From: JB111 sp049856295
GTDB taxonomy: Bacteria; Actinomycetota; Actinomycetes; Actinomycetales; Actinomycetaceae
Assembly: GCF_049856295.1 (NCBI RefSeq)
Contig: NZ_JBNDMZ010000002.1
Span: forward strand, 298,549-362,548
Length of the DNA: 64,000 nt
Reading direction: 5' to 3'
Shown here: in pieces, positions 8,086 through 19,308 of the stretch
Numbering within the stretch: the first letter of the stretch is position 1
How the letters are laid out: each line of letters begins with the position of its first letter
Notes under the pieces: generated by a model
Seen by the model: the letters and a program-made list of their open reading frames with translations, nothing else
What the model was told of the DNA's origin: nothing
The model's database searches: none
Position numbers and translations under genes: made by a program

Positions 8086-8126
8086 CGTCCGCTCACTCGC
8101 GAGGCTGGCTCACGGGTGAGCGGACG
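8086..8126 (-). terminator. Second hairpin after the dual TIM-barrel gene
   Basis: cgtccgctcac (8086-8096) and gtgagcggacg (8116-8126) form an 11-bp perfect stem 15 bases beyond the stop codon at 8141. Its copy at 11933-11973 has a 13-bp stem. With the hairpin at 8009 it makes a double terminator. Confidence 0.65.
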
Positions 8127-8140
8127 CCGCGTCCGGTTCG

Positions 8141-10624
8141 TCAGCGGCGCACACCGAGGGTGTCGCTGCCGTCGCCGTTCCAGTCGCCGACGAAGACCTC
8201 GTCGCCGGAGCGGCCGTAGCGGACCTCCTGGTCGGCCCAGCCACCGGTGAGGGTGTTGGACATCAGGTAGAGGTTGCCGCGACGCGAGGCGAACGTGTCG
8301 TTGCCGTCGCCGTCCCAGTCACCGACCAGGACCTGGTCGTTGCCGCGACCGTAGGTGAACTCCGCGTCCGCCCAGCCCGTGGTGAGCGAGTTGGACACGA
8401 AGTACCTCGCGCCACGGCGCACGGCGAACGTGTCGGTGCCGTCGCCGTCGTAGTCGCCCACGAGGACCTGGTCGTTCGCACGGCCGTAGTCGAGCTCGGC
8501 GTCAGCCCACCCGCCGGTCAGCGAGTTGGTGAGGAAGTAGCTGTTGCCGCGGCGGACGGCGAAGGAGTCCACGCCATCCCCGTCCCAGTCACCGACCAGC
8601 ACGGTGTCGCTCGCGCGGCCGTAGCTCAGCTCGATGTCCGCGTTGCCCCCATAGAGGCTGTTGGACAGGAAGTAGGCGTTCCCGCGACGAACGGCGAGCG
8701 TGTCGCTGCCGTTGCCGTCCCAGTCGCCCACGAGGACCTCGTCGCCCGGACGACCGAAGGAGAACTCGTGGTCGGCCCAGATGTCCCAGCCGTCGTTGAG
8801 ATAGAACCCACGACCCGCAGTCGGCGGAACCGGCTCCGGCTCGGGCTCCGGCTCGGGCTCGCCGGCCTCCTGGCCGGTGAGGTACTCGAAGCCGGTGGTC
8901 ACGAAGTCCTCGCCGTCGGCGGCCAGGTCGTACTCGAGCACGTAGTACGCGACCGGGGCGTGCTGCTGCGCGGACGCGATGATGCCCGGCAGGTCCACCT
9001 CACCCTCACCGAGGTTGGTGAAGGTCGGACGCTCGTCGCCACCCAGACCGGTGGCGTCCTTGATGTGCAGGAGCTCGATGCGGTCGCCGTACTGCTCGAT
9101 GAGAGCAGGGACGTCGATCCCCGCGTGAGCGGCCCAGGCCACGTCCAGCTCGAAGGTCACGAGGTCGGGGTCGGTCTCGGCCACGAGGATCTCCCAGGCC
9201 GACATCTCCACGCCGTCGTGCTCGTAGACGGTGGTGAACTCGCCGTCGTGGTTGTGCCCGAAGAACTTCCCGACACCCGCGTCCACCGAGCGCTGACCGA
9301 GGCGGTTCATCGCCTCCGCGGTGGCGATGGTGTCCTCGTAGCTGTCGATGCCCGGGGCGGCGAAGCCACCCGAGCCGACGTACTCCTGGCCCACGGTGGT
9401 CACGTAGTCGAGGGTCTCGTCGAAGGTCTCCTCGTCGGTGTTGTAGTGCGACGACGGCACCCGCAGGCCCAGCTCGTCGGTCATGGCGCGGAACTCCTCG
9501 GCGCTGTAGTCACCGAACGTCCCGCCGAAGGGCTCGATGTTCTCGAACCCGATCGATGCAAGGCGGCCGAGGACGGGCTCGAGGCCCGCGTCGCTCACCC
9601 ACGGGATGAGGGAGAACATCTGGATCGAGACGTCCTCGACCGGGATGAGCTCCGGCTCCGGCTCCACCGGAGGCTCGGGCTCGCCTGCCTCCTGGCCGGT
9701 GAGGTACTCGAAGCCGGTGGTCACGAAGCTCTCGCCGTCGGCGGCCCGGTCGTACTCGAGCACGTAGTACGCGACCGGAGCGTGCTCCTGTGCCGATACC
9801 AGGATCTCTTGGAGCGGGACCTCGCCCTCGCCAAGGTTGGTGAAGACCGGACGGCCCTCCCCGGCGATGTTGGTGGCGTCCTTGATGTGCAGGAGCTCGA
9901 TGCGGTCGCCGTGCTCCTCGATGAGCGCCGGGACGTCGACGCCGGCGTGCGCGGCCCAGGCCACGTCCAGCTCGAAGGTGACGAGGTCGGGGTTGGTCTC
10001 CTCGACGAGGATCTCCCAGGCGGACATCATCTCGCCCTCGTGCTCGTACTGGGTCGTGAACTCGCCGTCGTGGTTGTGCCCGAAGAACTTCCCGATCCCG
10101 GCGTCCACGGACTGCTGGCCGAGGCGGTTCATCGTCTCGGCCGTGGCCAGCGTGTTCTCGTAGCTGTCGATGCCCGGGGCGGCGAAGCCACCCGAGCCGA
10201 CGTACTCCTGACCCAGGGTCTCGACGAACTCCAGGGTCTCACCGAACGTGTCCTCGGCGTTGTTGTAGTGCGACGAGGGCACCCGCAGGCCGAGCCCGTC
10301 GGTCATGGCACGGAACTCCTCGGCCGTGTAGCCGTTGAAGTTCCCGCCGAAGGGCTCGATGTTCTCGAAGCCGATCTCTGCGAGACGGCCGAGCACCGGC
10401 TCCAGGCCGACCTCGCTCACCCAGGGTGTCAGGGAGAACATCTGGATCGACACGTCCTCCACGGGGACGTGGATCTGTTCTGCCTGCGCCGGCTCCTCCG
10501 CCGGCTCGGCATCGCCCGGTGATGCGGCGGCGACGCCGATCCCCATCGGTAGCACGAGCGCGCCTGCGAGCGCTGCGCCCGCCGCTCTCGGCAGCCAACG
10601 GCTGCCTGGTCCTCGTCTGGTCAC
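8141..10624 (-). CDS. Secreted protein: two TIM-barrel isomerase-like domains plus FG-GAP-like repeats
   Basis: An 827-residue exported protein. Start GTG at 10624 is preceded by aaggagg at 10629-10635. Residues 1-35 are a signal peptide (basic start, then AAGAALAGALVLPMG). Residues about 50-320 and 325-590 are two copies of a sugar-phosphate isomerase/AP-endonuclease-2-like TIM barrel. Each has IEPFGG, FFGHNHDGEF, FELDVAWAAHAG and LLHIKDA, which hold the usual metal-binding Glu, His and Asp. Residues 603-827 hold five repeats of VLVGDWDGDGxDTFAVRRG, a calcium-loop FG-GAP/VCBS-like unit. Related barrels act on keto-sugars. The DUF1080 and sugar-dehydrogenase neighbours suggest extracellular oxidised-sugar processing (inference). 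A secreted tandem barrel of this family is uncommon. Confidence 0.82.
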   Translation of the reverse strand: MTRRGPGSRWLPRAAGAALAGALVLPMGIGVAAASPGDAEPAEEPAQAEQIHVPVEDVSIQMFSLTPWVSEVGLEPVLGRLAEIGFENIEPFGGNFNGYTAEEFRAMTDGLGLRVPSSHYNNAEDTFGETLEFVETLGQEYVGSGGFAAPGIDSYENTLATAETMNRLGQQSVDAGIGKFFGHNHDGEFTTQYEHEGEMMSAWEILVEETNPDLVTFELDVAWAAHAGVDVPALIEEHGDRIELLHIKDATNIAGEGRPVFTNLGEGEVPLQEILVSAQEHAPVAYYVLEYDRAADGESFVTTGFEYLTGQEAGEPEPPVEPEPELIPVEDVSIQMFSLIPWVSDAGLEPVLGRLASIGFENIEPFGGTFGDYSAEEFRAMTDELGLRVPSSHYNTDEETFDETLDYVTTVGQEYVGSGGFAAPGIDSYEDTIATAEAMNRLGQRSVDAGVGKFFGHNHDGEFTTVYEHDGVEMSAWEILVAETDPDLVTFELDVAWAAHAGIDVPALIEQYGDRIELLHIKDATGLGGDERPTFTNLGEGEVDLPGIIASAQQHAPVAYYVLEYDLAADGEDFVTTGFEYLTGQEAGEPEPEPEPEPVPPTAGRGFYLNDGWDIWADHEFSFGRPGDEVLVGDWDGNGSDTLAVRRGNAYFLSNSLYGGNADIELSYGRASDTVLVGDWDGDGVDSFAVRRGNSYFLTNSLTGGWADAELDYGRANDQVLVGDYDGDGTDTFAVRRGARYFVSNSLTTGWADAEFTYGRGNDQVLVGDWDGDGNDTFASRRGNLYLMSNTLTGGWADQEVRYGRSGDEVFVGDWNGDGSDTLGVRR

Positions 10625-10865
10625 GATTCCTCCTTGAACTCGCACACCTGGTGCGTCGCGCGTGTCGACGCATGTTCCCGAGGGCGGCGGCCACTCCGCC
10701 TCACTGCCCTCGGCTGGTCCGCGGTACACCGTTGATGCCGGCTCCCCCTCGGGTTCGGTTCGCCGGTCCACCGTGGATTCACCCATCCAATCACCGACGG
10801 ACCCAAAGGCGAAGGGGTTTCGATCAACCAAAAAAGAAGTGGTGAGCCAGATCTCTGTCGACGCC
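10625..10865 (-). promoter_or_regulatory. Long leader region upstream of the dual TIM-barrel gene
   Basis: No gene. The region holds the ribosome site at 10629-10635 and the 29-bp shared upstream element at 10812-10840. The leader resembles, more weakly, the one ahead of the gene starting at 16268 (both contain tcgcacacctg close to the start). Confidence 0.45.
10812..10840 (-). promoter_or_regulatory. 29-bp shared upstream element, copy 1
   Basis: A 29-base stretch containing aaggggtttcgatcaac followed by an A-run on the plus strand. It matches 27 of 29 bases at 16454-16482. It begins 188 bases ahead of the start codon at 10624, against 186 bases in the other copy. The inner ggtttcgatcaacc is nearly palindromic, like operators of LacI-type sugar regulators. 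It is probably a promoter or operator for the minus-strand gene; the regulator is unknown. Confidence 0.5.
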
Positions 10866-11705
10866 TCACACGCGAGGCATCGGCCATCGACCGTCGCTGC
10901 GGTACGCGATCTCCGCCAGACCGGACCGCGCTTGCTCGCCGTCGCTCGGACGGGGTTCGCCCACGGTGCCGGGGCCGTCGTCGTCGTTCTCCGCGATGCG
11001 CACGTTGCGGAACGAGACGTCGTCGCCGTCGCCGTGGTTCTGCAGCCCGATGTAGCCCGAGCTGAGGTCACGTGCCGGGTCGGTCGACTCGAACGAGTTG
11101 ACGAGGACGTCGTTGAGGTAGACCTCGATGATCGGGTCGTCCACGACGATCTCGACCGCGTTCCACTCCCCCGGCGGGTTGAGCGCCTCGTCCCGGGTCT
11201 CCTCGTCGGCACCCTGGAACGTGTAGATGGCACCGGTGGTGCGGTCGCGCTCGTCGGTCGCGTCGATCTGGATCTCGTAGCCCTCGTTCACCGCGATCCA
11301 CGGGTCGTCGGCCGGGTCCGGGAACCCGACGAACACGCCGGAGTTGTCGTCGCCCGCCATCATCCAGTCGAGCCGGAGGCTGTAGGACTCGAACTCCTCG
11401 GGGAACCACAGGAGACCCATCCCGCCGGTGGTGAGGGCGGTGCAGTCCTCCTGGAGCTCGACGCTGCCCGGGCCGGCCTGGTTCCAGGCGTCGAGGCTGG
11501 CCTGTGTGCCGTCGAACAGGGCCGTGTAGCCCTCCTCGACCTCGCCCGGCTCGCACACCGCGGGAGCCGGGGAGGCCGGCTCGCTCGACTCGTGATCCGG
11601 GTCCGTGCATGCGGCGCTGGATGCCAAGAGCACCACCAGAGCTCCGGCACGGGCAGTGTGGCCGGCCCGACGCCCGGGACGGCCGCCCGTCGATCGACCG
11701 TTCAC
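10866..11705 (-). CDS. DUF1080 lipoprotein (3-keto-glycoside hydrolase-like)
   Basis: A 279-residue lipoprotein. GTG at 11705 is chosen because a strong ggaggggga ribosome site lies just before it. The N-terminus is basic, then GALVVLLASSAAC with a lipobox ending at Cys. The mature part is a DUF1080/concanavalin-like jelly-roll: YTALFDGTQASLDAWNQAG near residue 60, LRLDWMMAGDDNSGVFVGFP, YEIQIDATD, and GYIGLQNHGDGDDVSFRNVRI near the end. These are classic blocks of the family formerly called DUF1080, whose members act on 3-keto-disaccharides or 3-keto-glycosides. It lies between the two FG-GAP paralogues and is likely on the outer face of the membrane. The role in keto-sugar breakdown is inferred from family and neighbours. 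Confidence 0.82.
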   Translation of the reverse strand: MNGRSTGGRPGRRAGHTARAGALVVLLASSAACTDPDHESSEPASPAPAVCEPGEVEEGYTALFDGTQASLDAWNQAGPGSVELQEDCTALTTGGMGLLWFPEEFESYSLRLDWMMAGDDNSGVFVGFPDPADDPWIAVNEGYEIQIDATDERDRTTGAIYTFQGADEETRDEALNPPGEWNAVEIVVDDPIIEVYLNDVLVNSFESTDPARDLSSGYIGLQNHGDGDDVSFRNVRIAENDDDGPGTVGEPRPSDGEQARSGLAEIAYRSDGRWPMPRV

Positions 11706-11855
11706 GAGTCCCCCTCCGTAGCCGCGTCCATACAATCACCGCGCGGACGGGAGCGACAGGCGTTCCACCCGAACGACAAGGAACGGGTGCGCAGCGTGGT
11801 CGGGGCTCGGCCACCGACCGAGCCCCGACACCCGTGGCACGGCCACGACGACGAG

Positions 11856-11892
11856 GAGCGCTCCCCCACCCGTGACGGGTGGAGGAGCGCTC
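11856..11892 (-). terminator. Hairpin terminator after the sugar dehydrogenase gene
   Basis: gagcgctcc (11856-11864) pairs with ggagcgctc (11884-11892), with an inner caccc/gggtg extension. It is the duplicate of the hairpin at 8009-8045. Confidence 0.68.
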
Positions 11893-11932
11893 GATGTGTG
11901 CCGGAGTGGGCTCCGGTCACTGGTGAGGTGGG

Positions 11933-11973
11933 CGTCCGCTCACCCGCGAGTCTGGCTCACGGGTGAGCGGACG
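11933..11973 (-). terminator. Second hairpin after the sugar dehydrogenase gene
   Basis: cgtccgctcaccc (11933-11945) and gggtgagcggacg (11961-11973) form a 13-bp perfect stem. It ends 15 bases from the stop codon at 11988, as in the other copy. Confidence 0.65.
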
Positions 11974-11987
11974 TGTCCTCCCTGTCG

Positions 11988-14900
11988 TCAGCGGCGGATG
12001 CCGAGGGTGTCCTCGCCGTCGCCGTTCCAGTCACCGACGAACACCTCGTCACCGGACCGGCCGTAGCGGACCTCGAGGTCCGCCCAACCACCGGTCAGGG
12101 TGTTGGACATCAGGTACAGGTTCCCGCGACGCGAGGCGAACGTGTCCGCCCCGTTGCCGTCCCAGTCACCCACGAGCACCTGGTCGTTCCCCCGACCGTA
12201 GGTGAACTCCGCGTCCGCCCAGCCACTGGCCAGGCTGTTGGACACGAAGTACCGGGCCCCACGACGCACCGCGAACGTGTCCGTCCCGTCGCCGTCGTAG
12301 TCACCGACGAGGACCTGGTCGTTCGCACGGCCGTAGTCCAGCTCGGTCTCCGCATCCCCACCGGTGTGGCGGTTGGTGAGGAAGTAGCTGTTCCCGCGTC
12401 GGACGGCGAAGGAGTCCACGCCGTCGCCGTTCCAGTCACCCACGAGCACGGTGTCGCCGGAGCGGCCGAAGGTCAGCTCGATGTCCGCGTTGCCCCCGTA
12501 GAGGGAGTTGGACAGGAAGTAGGCGTTCCCGCGACGAACGGCGAGCGTGTCGCTGCCGTTGCCGTCCCAGTCGCCCACGAGGACCTGGTCGCCGGGGCGG
12601 CCGAAGCTGAACTCGTGGTCGGCCCAGATGTCCCAGCCGTCGTTGAGGTAGAACCCACGACCCGGCGTCGGCGGGACCGGCTCCGGCTCGGGCTCCGGCG
12701 TGGTGCTGTCGTCGAAGGTGTGGCTCCACTCGGTGGTGGCATCCTCGGCCAGCTCGTACCCGTCGGCGGCGCGCGCCGTGACGGTCACGGTGCCCTCGCC
12801 GGGGTGCGTGCCCGCCTCGACGACCTCGTCGCCGACCAGATACTCCACGCCCTCGACCTCGGGAACCGTGAAGGTGTCCGCCTCGGTCCCGTCCTCGTCC
12901 GTGAACGTCACGTCCTCGGGAGTGACCACAGCCGGCGGCTCGGGGTCGTCCCCGACCACGGTGAAGTGGTCGAAGGTGACCGTGGTCGGCTCGGCCTGCT
13001 GCGCACCGAGCGCGTAGATGCCCGGGCCGGCGTCGCCGACCTGGTCGTTGGTCACCGCGCTGGGCAGGTCGGTCCAGTTCTCGCCGTCCGTCGAGTAGGC
13101 ACCCGTGAAGGTGTCGCCGTCCCGGGTGAGGCGGACGTGGTACTGGTCTGCCAGCGGCAGGTCGGTGAGGTCGTCCTGCGGGTTCTGCACCTCACCGCCG
13201 ACCTCGCTGCGGAGCTCGACCCGCAGCGGGGTGTCGCTGCCGTTGGTGGCGTAGACGGGGTCGATCTTGACGTAGTTGTCCTCGTCCCCGTAGACGATGA
13301 TCCCGCCCTGCTGGTAGGCGCTGGCGAGATCCGCGCTGAACGTCGTCTCGACCGTCCACTGGTCACCCGTCACGACCCGCGACCGCAGGATGTTCGGCAC
13401 CGGCGAGTTGTCGGTCCCGTAGAAGTCCGTGTCGGTCGTGGTGACGTTGTAGCCGCCGTCGGAGACCTGGGCGGTCTCCGGGTCGTAGTCGATGATCTCC
13501 CAGCGGCAGGTGTCGACGGCCGTGCCGTCGAACTCGTCGTCGGCCGAGATCTCGGCGTCCGGGTCCTCGCAGACCGGCGGCTCTGGGTCGGGCTCCTCGC
13601 CGCCGGAGGCGGTGAAGTGGAGCTGGTCGACGTCGACGCCACCGGTGGAGGTGACGTAGACGGTGCCGGACCCCTCGGGGATCGTCTCGAGAGTCGTGGC
13701 GATCTCCTGCCAGCCCTCGCCGGAGACGGCGATCTCGGCGAACGGCTCCGCCTCGACGTCGTCCCAGCGCAGCGAGAGGGTGCCCTCGCCGGACGCCGTC
13801 GTCGTGACGGTGTCGATGGCCGCGCCCGTCGCCGCGTGCGTGAACGCGATCGGCGTGAAGGCGATGTGGTCGCCCTCGTCGAGCGAGGTGATGTAGGCAC
13901 CCGCCCCGGCGGCGGAGTCGTTGACCCGCTCGGTGCCGGACTGGGCGTCGAACCACTCGGCCTGCTGGACCTCGGGCTTGACGATGAGCGTCGCCTCGCC
14001 GGTCGTCGACGGGACGTCACCCTGGGGGTTGTCCGTGTAGGTGGCGACGAGGGTGCCGTAGATCTTCTCGCCCTCGCCGTGCTCGACCGCACTCTCGTTG
14101 GTCTCGATCGTGAAGTCGCACCCGCGGCCGCTGACCTCGGGGTGGGCGTGCTCGTTGTGGCCCAGACCGAAGGTCCAGTTCACCCGGTTGCAGTCGATGT
14201 TCTCGCCGTCCTCGACGTCCGTCACCGTGACGTTCATCGGGATGTCGTCGCCCCAGTCGAAGATCGCGCCGTCCGGCACGCTGAGGTCGAGCTCGGGCTG
14301 CGTGTTGCCGACCGTGATGACGGTGTTGGCGAGACCCACCTTGCCCTCGGCGTCGGTCACGCGCAGGGTGACGTGGTACTGGCCGAGCTCCTCGAAGGTG
14401 TGCGTGACCTGGGCGCCCTGCGCGTCGGACTCACCGTCGCCGTCGAAGTCCCAGTCGTACGTGAGGTCGGTGCCCTCGGGGTCGCGGGAGCGCGAACCGT
14501 CGAAGCTGACCTCGAGCGGCGCCTCGCTGCTCGCGGCGGGCTCGGCGTCGATGTACGCCTGCGGCGTCTTGTTGTCGGGCGCGTAGTCCACGCGGTACAG
14601 GCCCGCGTCGGGGTTCTGACGGAAGAAGCCGTCACCGTAGTCGAGGACGTAGAGCGAGCCGTCGGGCCCGAACTCCATGTCCATCACGTTGTCCCAGATG
14701 GGCTGGTTGGCGGTCTCGAGGTGAGCGTTCGGCAGGAAGTCCGTGATGCCCGTGACCGAGCCGTTCGAGCCCAGCTCGTCGACCTCGAAGGCGACGACGT
14801 AGTCCTGCGAAAACTCCGCCATGAGCGGCATGCCGTCCCAGATCTCCGGGAACGGGGACTGGTCCGCGATCGACTCGTCGTAGCGGTAGACCGGGCCACC

Positions 14901-16268
14901 CATGGGGGCCTGGCCGCCGCCGCCGAGCGTGACGAGAGCGTCCCACTCCGCGGGCTGGTCGCCCGGGTTGTCGCCGTACCAGATCTGCGGCTCGGTCACC
15001 GGCGGGAGCTGGTCGAGGCCGGTGTTCCAGGTGGAGTTGTTGACCGGACCCTCGGCGCAGTTGAAGAACTCGCCGGGGGCCGACGCGTCGAAGTCCCACT
15101 CGTTGTAGGCGCCGCCGTCGTTCGGGCCGTGGCAGTAGGGCCAGCCGCCGTTGACCGGCTCGGAGGTCATCTGCCACTCGACGAAGCCCATCGGGCCACG
15201 CTCCGCGTTGGACGCACCCGCGTCGGGGCCGTAGTCGGCCCAGATGAGGGTGTCGGTCTCCTGGTCGTAGTCGATCCGGAACGGGTTGCGCAGACCCATC
15301 GCGTAGATCTCCTCGCGCACGAGGTCCGGGTCGTACTCGTCGGAGTCGAAGAGGTTGCCCGCGGGGATCTCGTACGTGGTGCCCGGTCCGGGCTCCGCGC
15401 CGTCGGCGATCTCCTCGAGCGGGTCGATCCGGAGGATCGCGCCGCGCAGGTCGTTCGTGTTGCCGGCGCCGCGACGCGAGTCGAGGCCCGGGTTCATGCC
15501 CGGGGCGTTGTTGTTCGGCGCGTAGCCGTCCGCCCCCGGGGTGCTGGCCGGGGTGTTGTCACCCGTGGAGAGGAAGAGGTTCCCCTCCTCGTCCCAGGCC
15601 ATGTCGGCGCCCACGTGGCAGCACTGACCGCGCTGGGCCTCGACCCGGATGATCTCCTCCTCGGAGTCCAGGTCGAGCGTGCCGGTCTCCGGGTCGAACT
15701 CGAACCGGGACAGCACGTTGTAGCCGAGCCACTCGTCCCAGTCATCGAGGGCGTCGGTGCCCTCGACCTGCTCGGGCGCGCTGCCCTGCGGCGTGGTCTC
15801 GGGGTACGGGATGCCCGACGGCGAGACGCCGTCCATCACCCGCGGCGCGTAGACCATGTAGACGAGGTGGTTCTCCTCGAAGTTCGGGTCGAGCGAGATG
15901 CCCTGGAGCCCGTCCTCGGAGTTGATGTAGACGTCGAGCTCGGCGATCTGCTGCGTCGATCCCGTGTCCGGGTCCGTCAGCCGCACCACGCCGTCGCGTG
16001 CGGTGTGCAGGACCCGCGAGTCCGGCAGGACGGCGAGGTCGATCGGCTCGCCCGTGTCCTTCGAGAGCAGCACGCGCTCGTAGTCGTTCCAGTCGACATC
16101 CATCTCCTGGTCCGGCGCCGGCGCCGGCACCGATGGATCGTCGTCCGCCGGTGGATGATCCGGATGAGCGCTGGCCGCACTGAGCGTCAGCGGCGCCACG
16201 AGGACGCCGGCGAGCAGGGCGCCCGCTGCTCGGGGCAGCCAACGGCCGCCGGTTGATCGTCTGGTCAC
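11988..16268 (-). CDS. Very large secreted PQQ-type sugar dehydrogenase, multimodular, with FG-GAP-like repeats
   Basis: A 1426-residue exported protein. Start GTG at 16268 follows ggagggg; the signal peptide ends near SAASAHP. Modules in order: a glucose/sorbosone dehydrogenase-like beta-propeller (about 50-550, with DGLQGISLDPNFEENHLVYM and AYNEWDF segments); a PKD domain (about 565-650, SRSRDPEGTDLTYDWDFDGD); a CBM6-like module (about 765-890); a concanavalin-like DUF1349-type domain (about 900-1105); a short Ig-like domain; and five FG-GAP-like repeats (about 1200-1426) almost identical to those of the gene at 8141. It probably oxidises a sugar or polysaccharide outside the cell with PQQ. 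The modules suggest binding to insoluble glycans. Substrate unknown. Confidence 0.85.
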   Translation of the reverse strand: MTRRSTGGRWLPRAAGALLAGVLVAPLTLSAASAHPDHPPADDDPSVPAPAPDQEMDVDWNDYERVLLSKDTGEPIDLAVLPDSRVLHTARDGVVRLTDPDTGSTQQIAELDVYINSEDGLQGISLDPNFEENHLVYMVYAPRVMDGVSPSGIPYPETTPQGSAPEQVEGTDALDDWDEWLGYNVLSRFEFDPETGTLDLDSEEEIIRVEAQRGQCCHVGADMAWDEEGNLFLSTGDNTPASTPGADGYAPNNNAPGMNPGLDSRRGAGNTNDLRGAILRIDPLEEIADGAEPGPGTTYEIPAGNLFDSDEYDPDLVREEIYAMGLRNPFRIDYDQETDTLIWADYGPDAGASNAERGPMGFVEWQMTSEPVNGGWPYCHGPNDGGAYNEWDFDASAPGEFFNCAEGPVNNSTWNTGLDQLPPVTEPQIWYGDNPGDQPAEWDALVTLGGGGQAPMGGPVYRYDESIADQSPFPEIWDGMPLMAEFSQDYVVAFEVDELGSNGSVTGITDFLPNAHLETANQPIWDNVMDMEFGPDGSLYVLDYGDGFFRQNPDAGLYRVDYAPDNKTPQAYIDAEPAASSEAPLEVSFDGSRSRDPEGTDLTYDWDFDGDGESDAQGAQVTHTFEELGQYHVTLRVTDAEGKVGLANTVITVGNTQPELDLSVPDGAIFDWGDDIPMNVTVTDVEDGENIDCNRVNWTFGLGHNEHAHPEVSGRGCDFTIETNESAVEHGEGEKIYGTLVATYTDNPQGDVPSTTGEATLIVKPEVQQAEWFDAQSGTERVNDSAAGAGAYITSLDEGDHIAFTPIAFTHAATGAAIDTVTTTASGEGTLSLRWDDVEAEPFAEIAVSGEGWQEIATTLETIPEGSGTVYVTSTGGVDVDQLHFTASGGEEPDPEPPVCEDPDAEISADDEFDGTAVDTCRWEIIDYDPETAQVSDGGYNVTTTDTDFYGTDNSPVPNILRSRVVTGDQWTVETTFSADLASAYQQGGIIVYGDEDNYVKIDPVYATNGSDTPLRVELRSEVGGEVQNPQDDLTDLPLADQYHVRLTRDGDTFTGAYSTDGENWTDLPSAVTNDQVGDAGPGIYALGAQQAEPTTVTFDHFTVVGDDPEPPAVVTPEDVTFTDEDGTEADTFTVPEVEGVEYLVGDEVVEAGTHPGEGTVTVTARAADGYELAEDATTEWSHTFDDSTTPEPEPEPVPPTPGRGFYLNDGWDIWADHEFSFGRPGDQVLVGDWDGNGSDTLAVRRGNAYFLSNSLYGGNADIELTFGRSGDTVLVGDWNGDGVDSFAVRRGNSYFLTNRHTGGDAETELDYGRANDQVLVGDYDGDGTDTFAVRRGARYFVSNSLASGWADAEFTYGRGNDQVLVGDWDGNGADTFASRRGNLYLMSNTLTGGWADLEVRYGRSGDEVFVGDWNGDGEDTLGIRR

Positions 16269-16714
16269 GATTTCCCCTCCGATATCGCACACCTGACACG
16301 TCGCCTCGGTGCGACGCGCGAACCCGGTGGCGACGGCTGCCTCGCCGTGCGCCGCCCGGGCTCCGCGGCCGACCGGGGACCTGGTCCCCGTCCGGGCGGG
16401 GTCGCCCGTCGTCCGCGGATAAGGGCAGTAGACCAGGGCGTGAGGCCGAGCACAAGGGGTTTCGATCAACTAAAAAATAAGTCGGGCGTCGGTGCAGGCA
16501 GGACCGGCTACCCCGCCGCGCGGTCGGCACGGGGGCTCGTCAGCCCGGGACGCTACGACTGAGCCCGCCGTACATCAGGTCCTGGAACTTGATGACAGTG
16601 GGAGACGCCGCAATCGTGCAGGTTCCGTCTCCGGCCCGGGCGCCCTGGCGGCTCGCCCGCGCGCCTCGGGGCCCGGGTGCCCCGGCGGCTTGCCCGCCCG
16701 CCCCGGCGCCTCGC
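16269..16714. other. Intergenic region: upstream of the dehydrogenase, downstream of the class II UvrA
   Basis: About 446 bases without a supported gene. It contains the ribosome site next to 16268, the second 29-bp shared upstream element at 16454-16482, and a G/C-rich stretch (16620-16710) with many gccc/gggc runs that may terminate the uvrA-like gene, although no single clean hairpin stands out. Confidence 0.45.
16454..16482 (-). promoter_or_regulatory. 29-bp shared upstream element, copy 2
   Basis: Matches 27 of 29 bases of 10812-10840 and starts 186 bases before the GTG at 16268. Same interpretation: promoter or operator of a sugar-responsive regulon. The near-identical distance to both starts argues that promoter and leader were duplicated together with the genes. 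Confidence 0.5.
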
Positions 16715-19111
<2,397 letters not shown>

Positions 19112-19308
19112 GCCTGTCCTCCGTCGGTCGTTCCAGGTCGGGACGCGGTCCGCCGTCGCGGCGGCGGCTCACGCTACACGCGCGGGCCGACGACGAGGCC
19201 ACCTCGTCGTCGGCCGCCAGTGCGCGCATCGGGGCCGGCGTGCGGTGCGGGCGTCGCGGTTCGCCCATCGTGCGCGATCGGAGCCGGCTCACCGGGCGCG
19301 GGTCGCGG

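Larger units (their letters stand above)
11706..11987. other. Intergenic region with terminators of the dehydrogenase gene
   Basis: About 280 bases without a gene. It contains the two hairpins listed separately (11856-11892 and 11933-11973). The part next to 11705 should hold the promoter of the DUF1080 gene, but no clear -35/-10 boxes were found. The 29-bp shared element is absent here. Confidence 0.5.

Noticed and set aside
8768..10522. Open frame of 584 codons opposite the dual TIM-barrel gene
   Set aside because: Shadow of the minus-strand gene, with no family motif. It repeats VVVVPEELPD-like runs only because the opposite gene has a duplication.
11973..16256. Open frame of 1427 codons on the plus strand opposite the sugar dehydrogenase gene
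   Set aside because: It mirrors the dehydrogenase gene. Its translation is Val/Arg/Asp/Gly-rich low complexity with no domain. Long antisense frames are common in high-GC genes.
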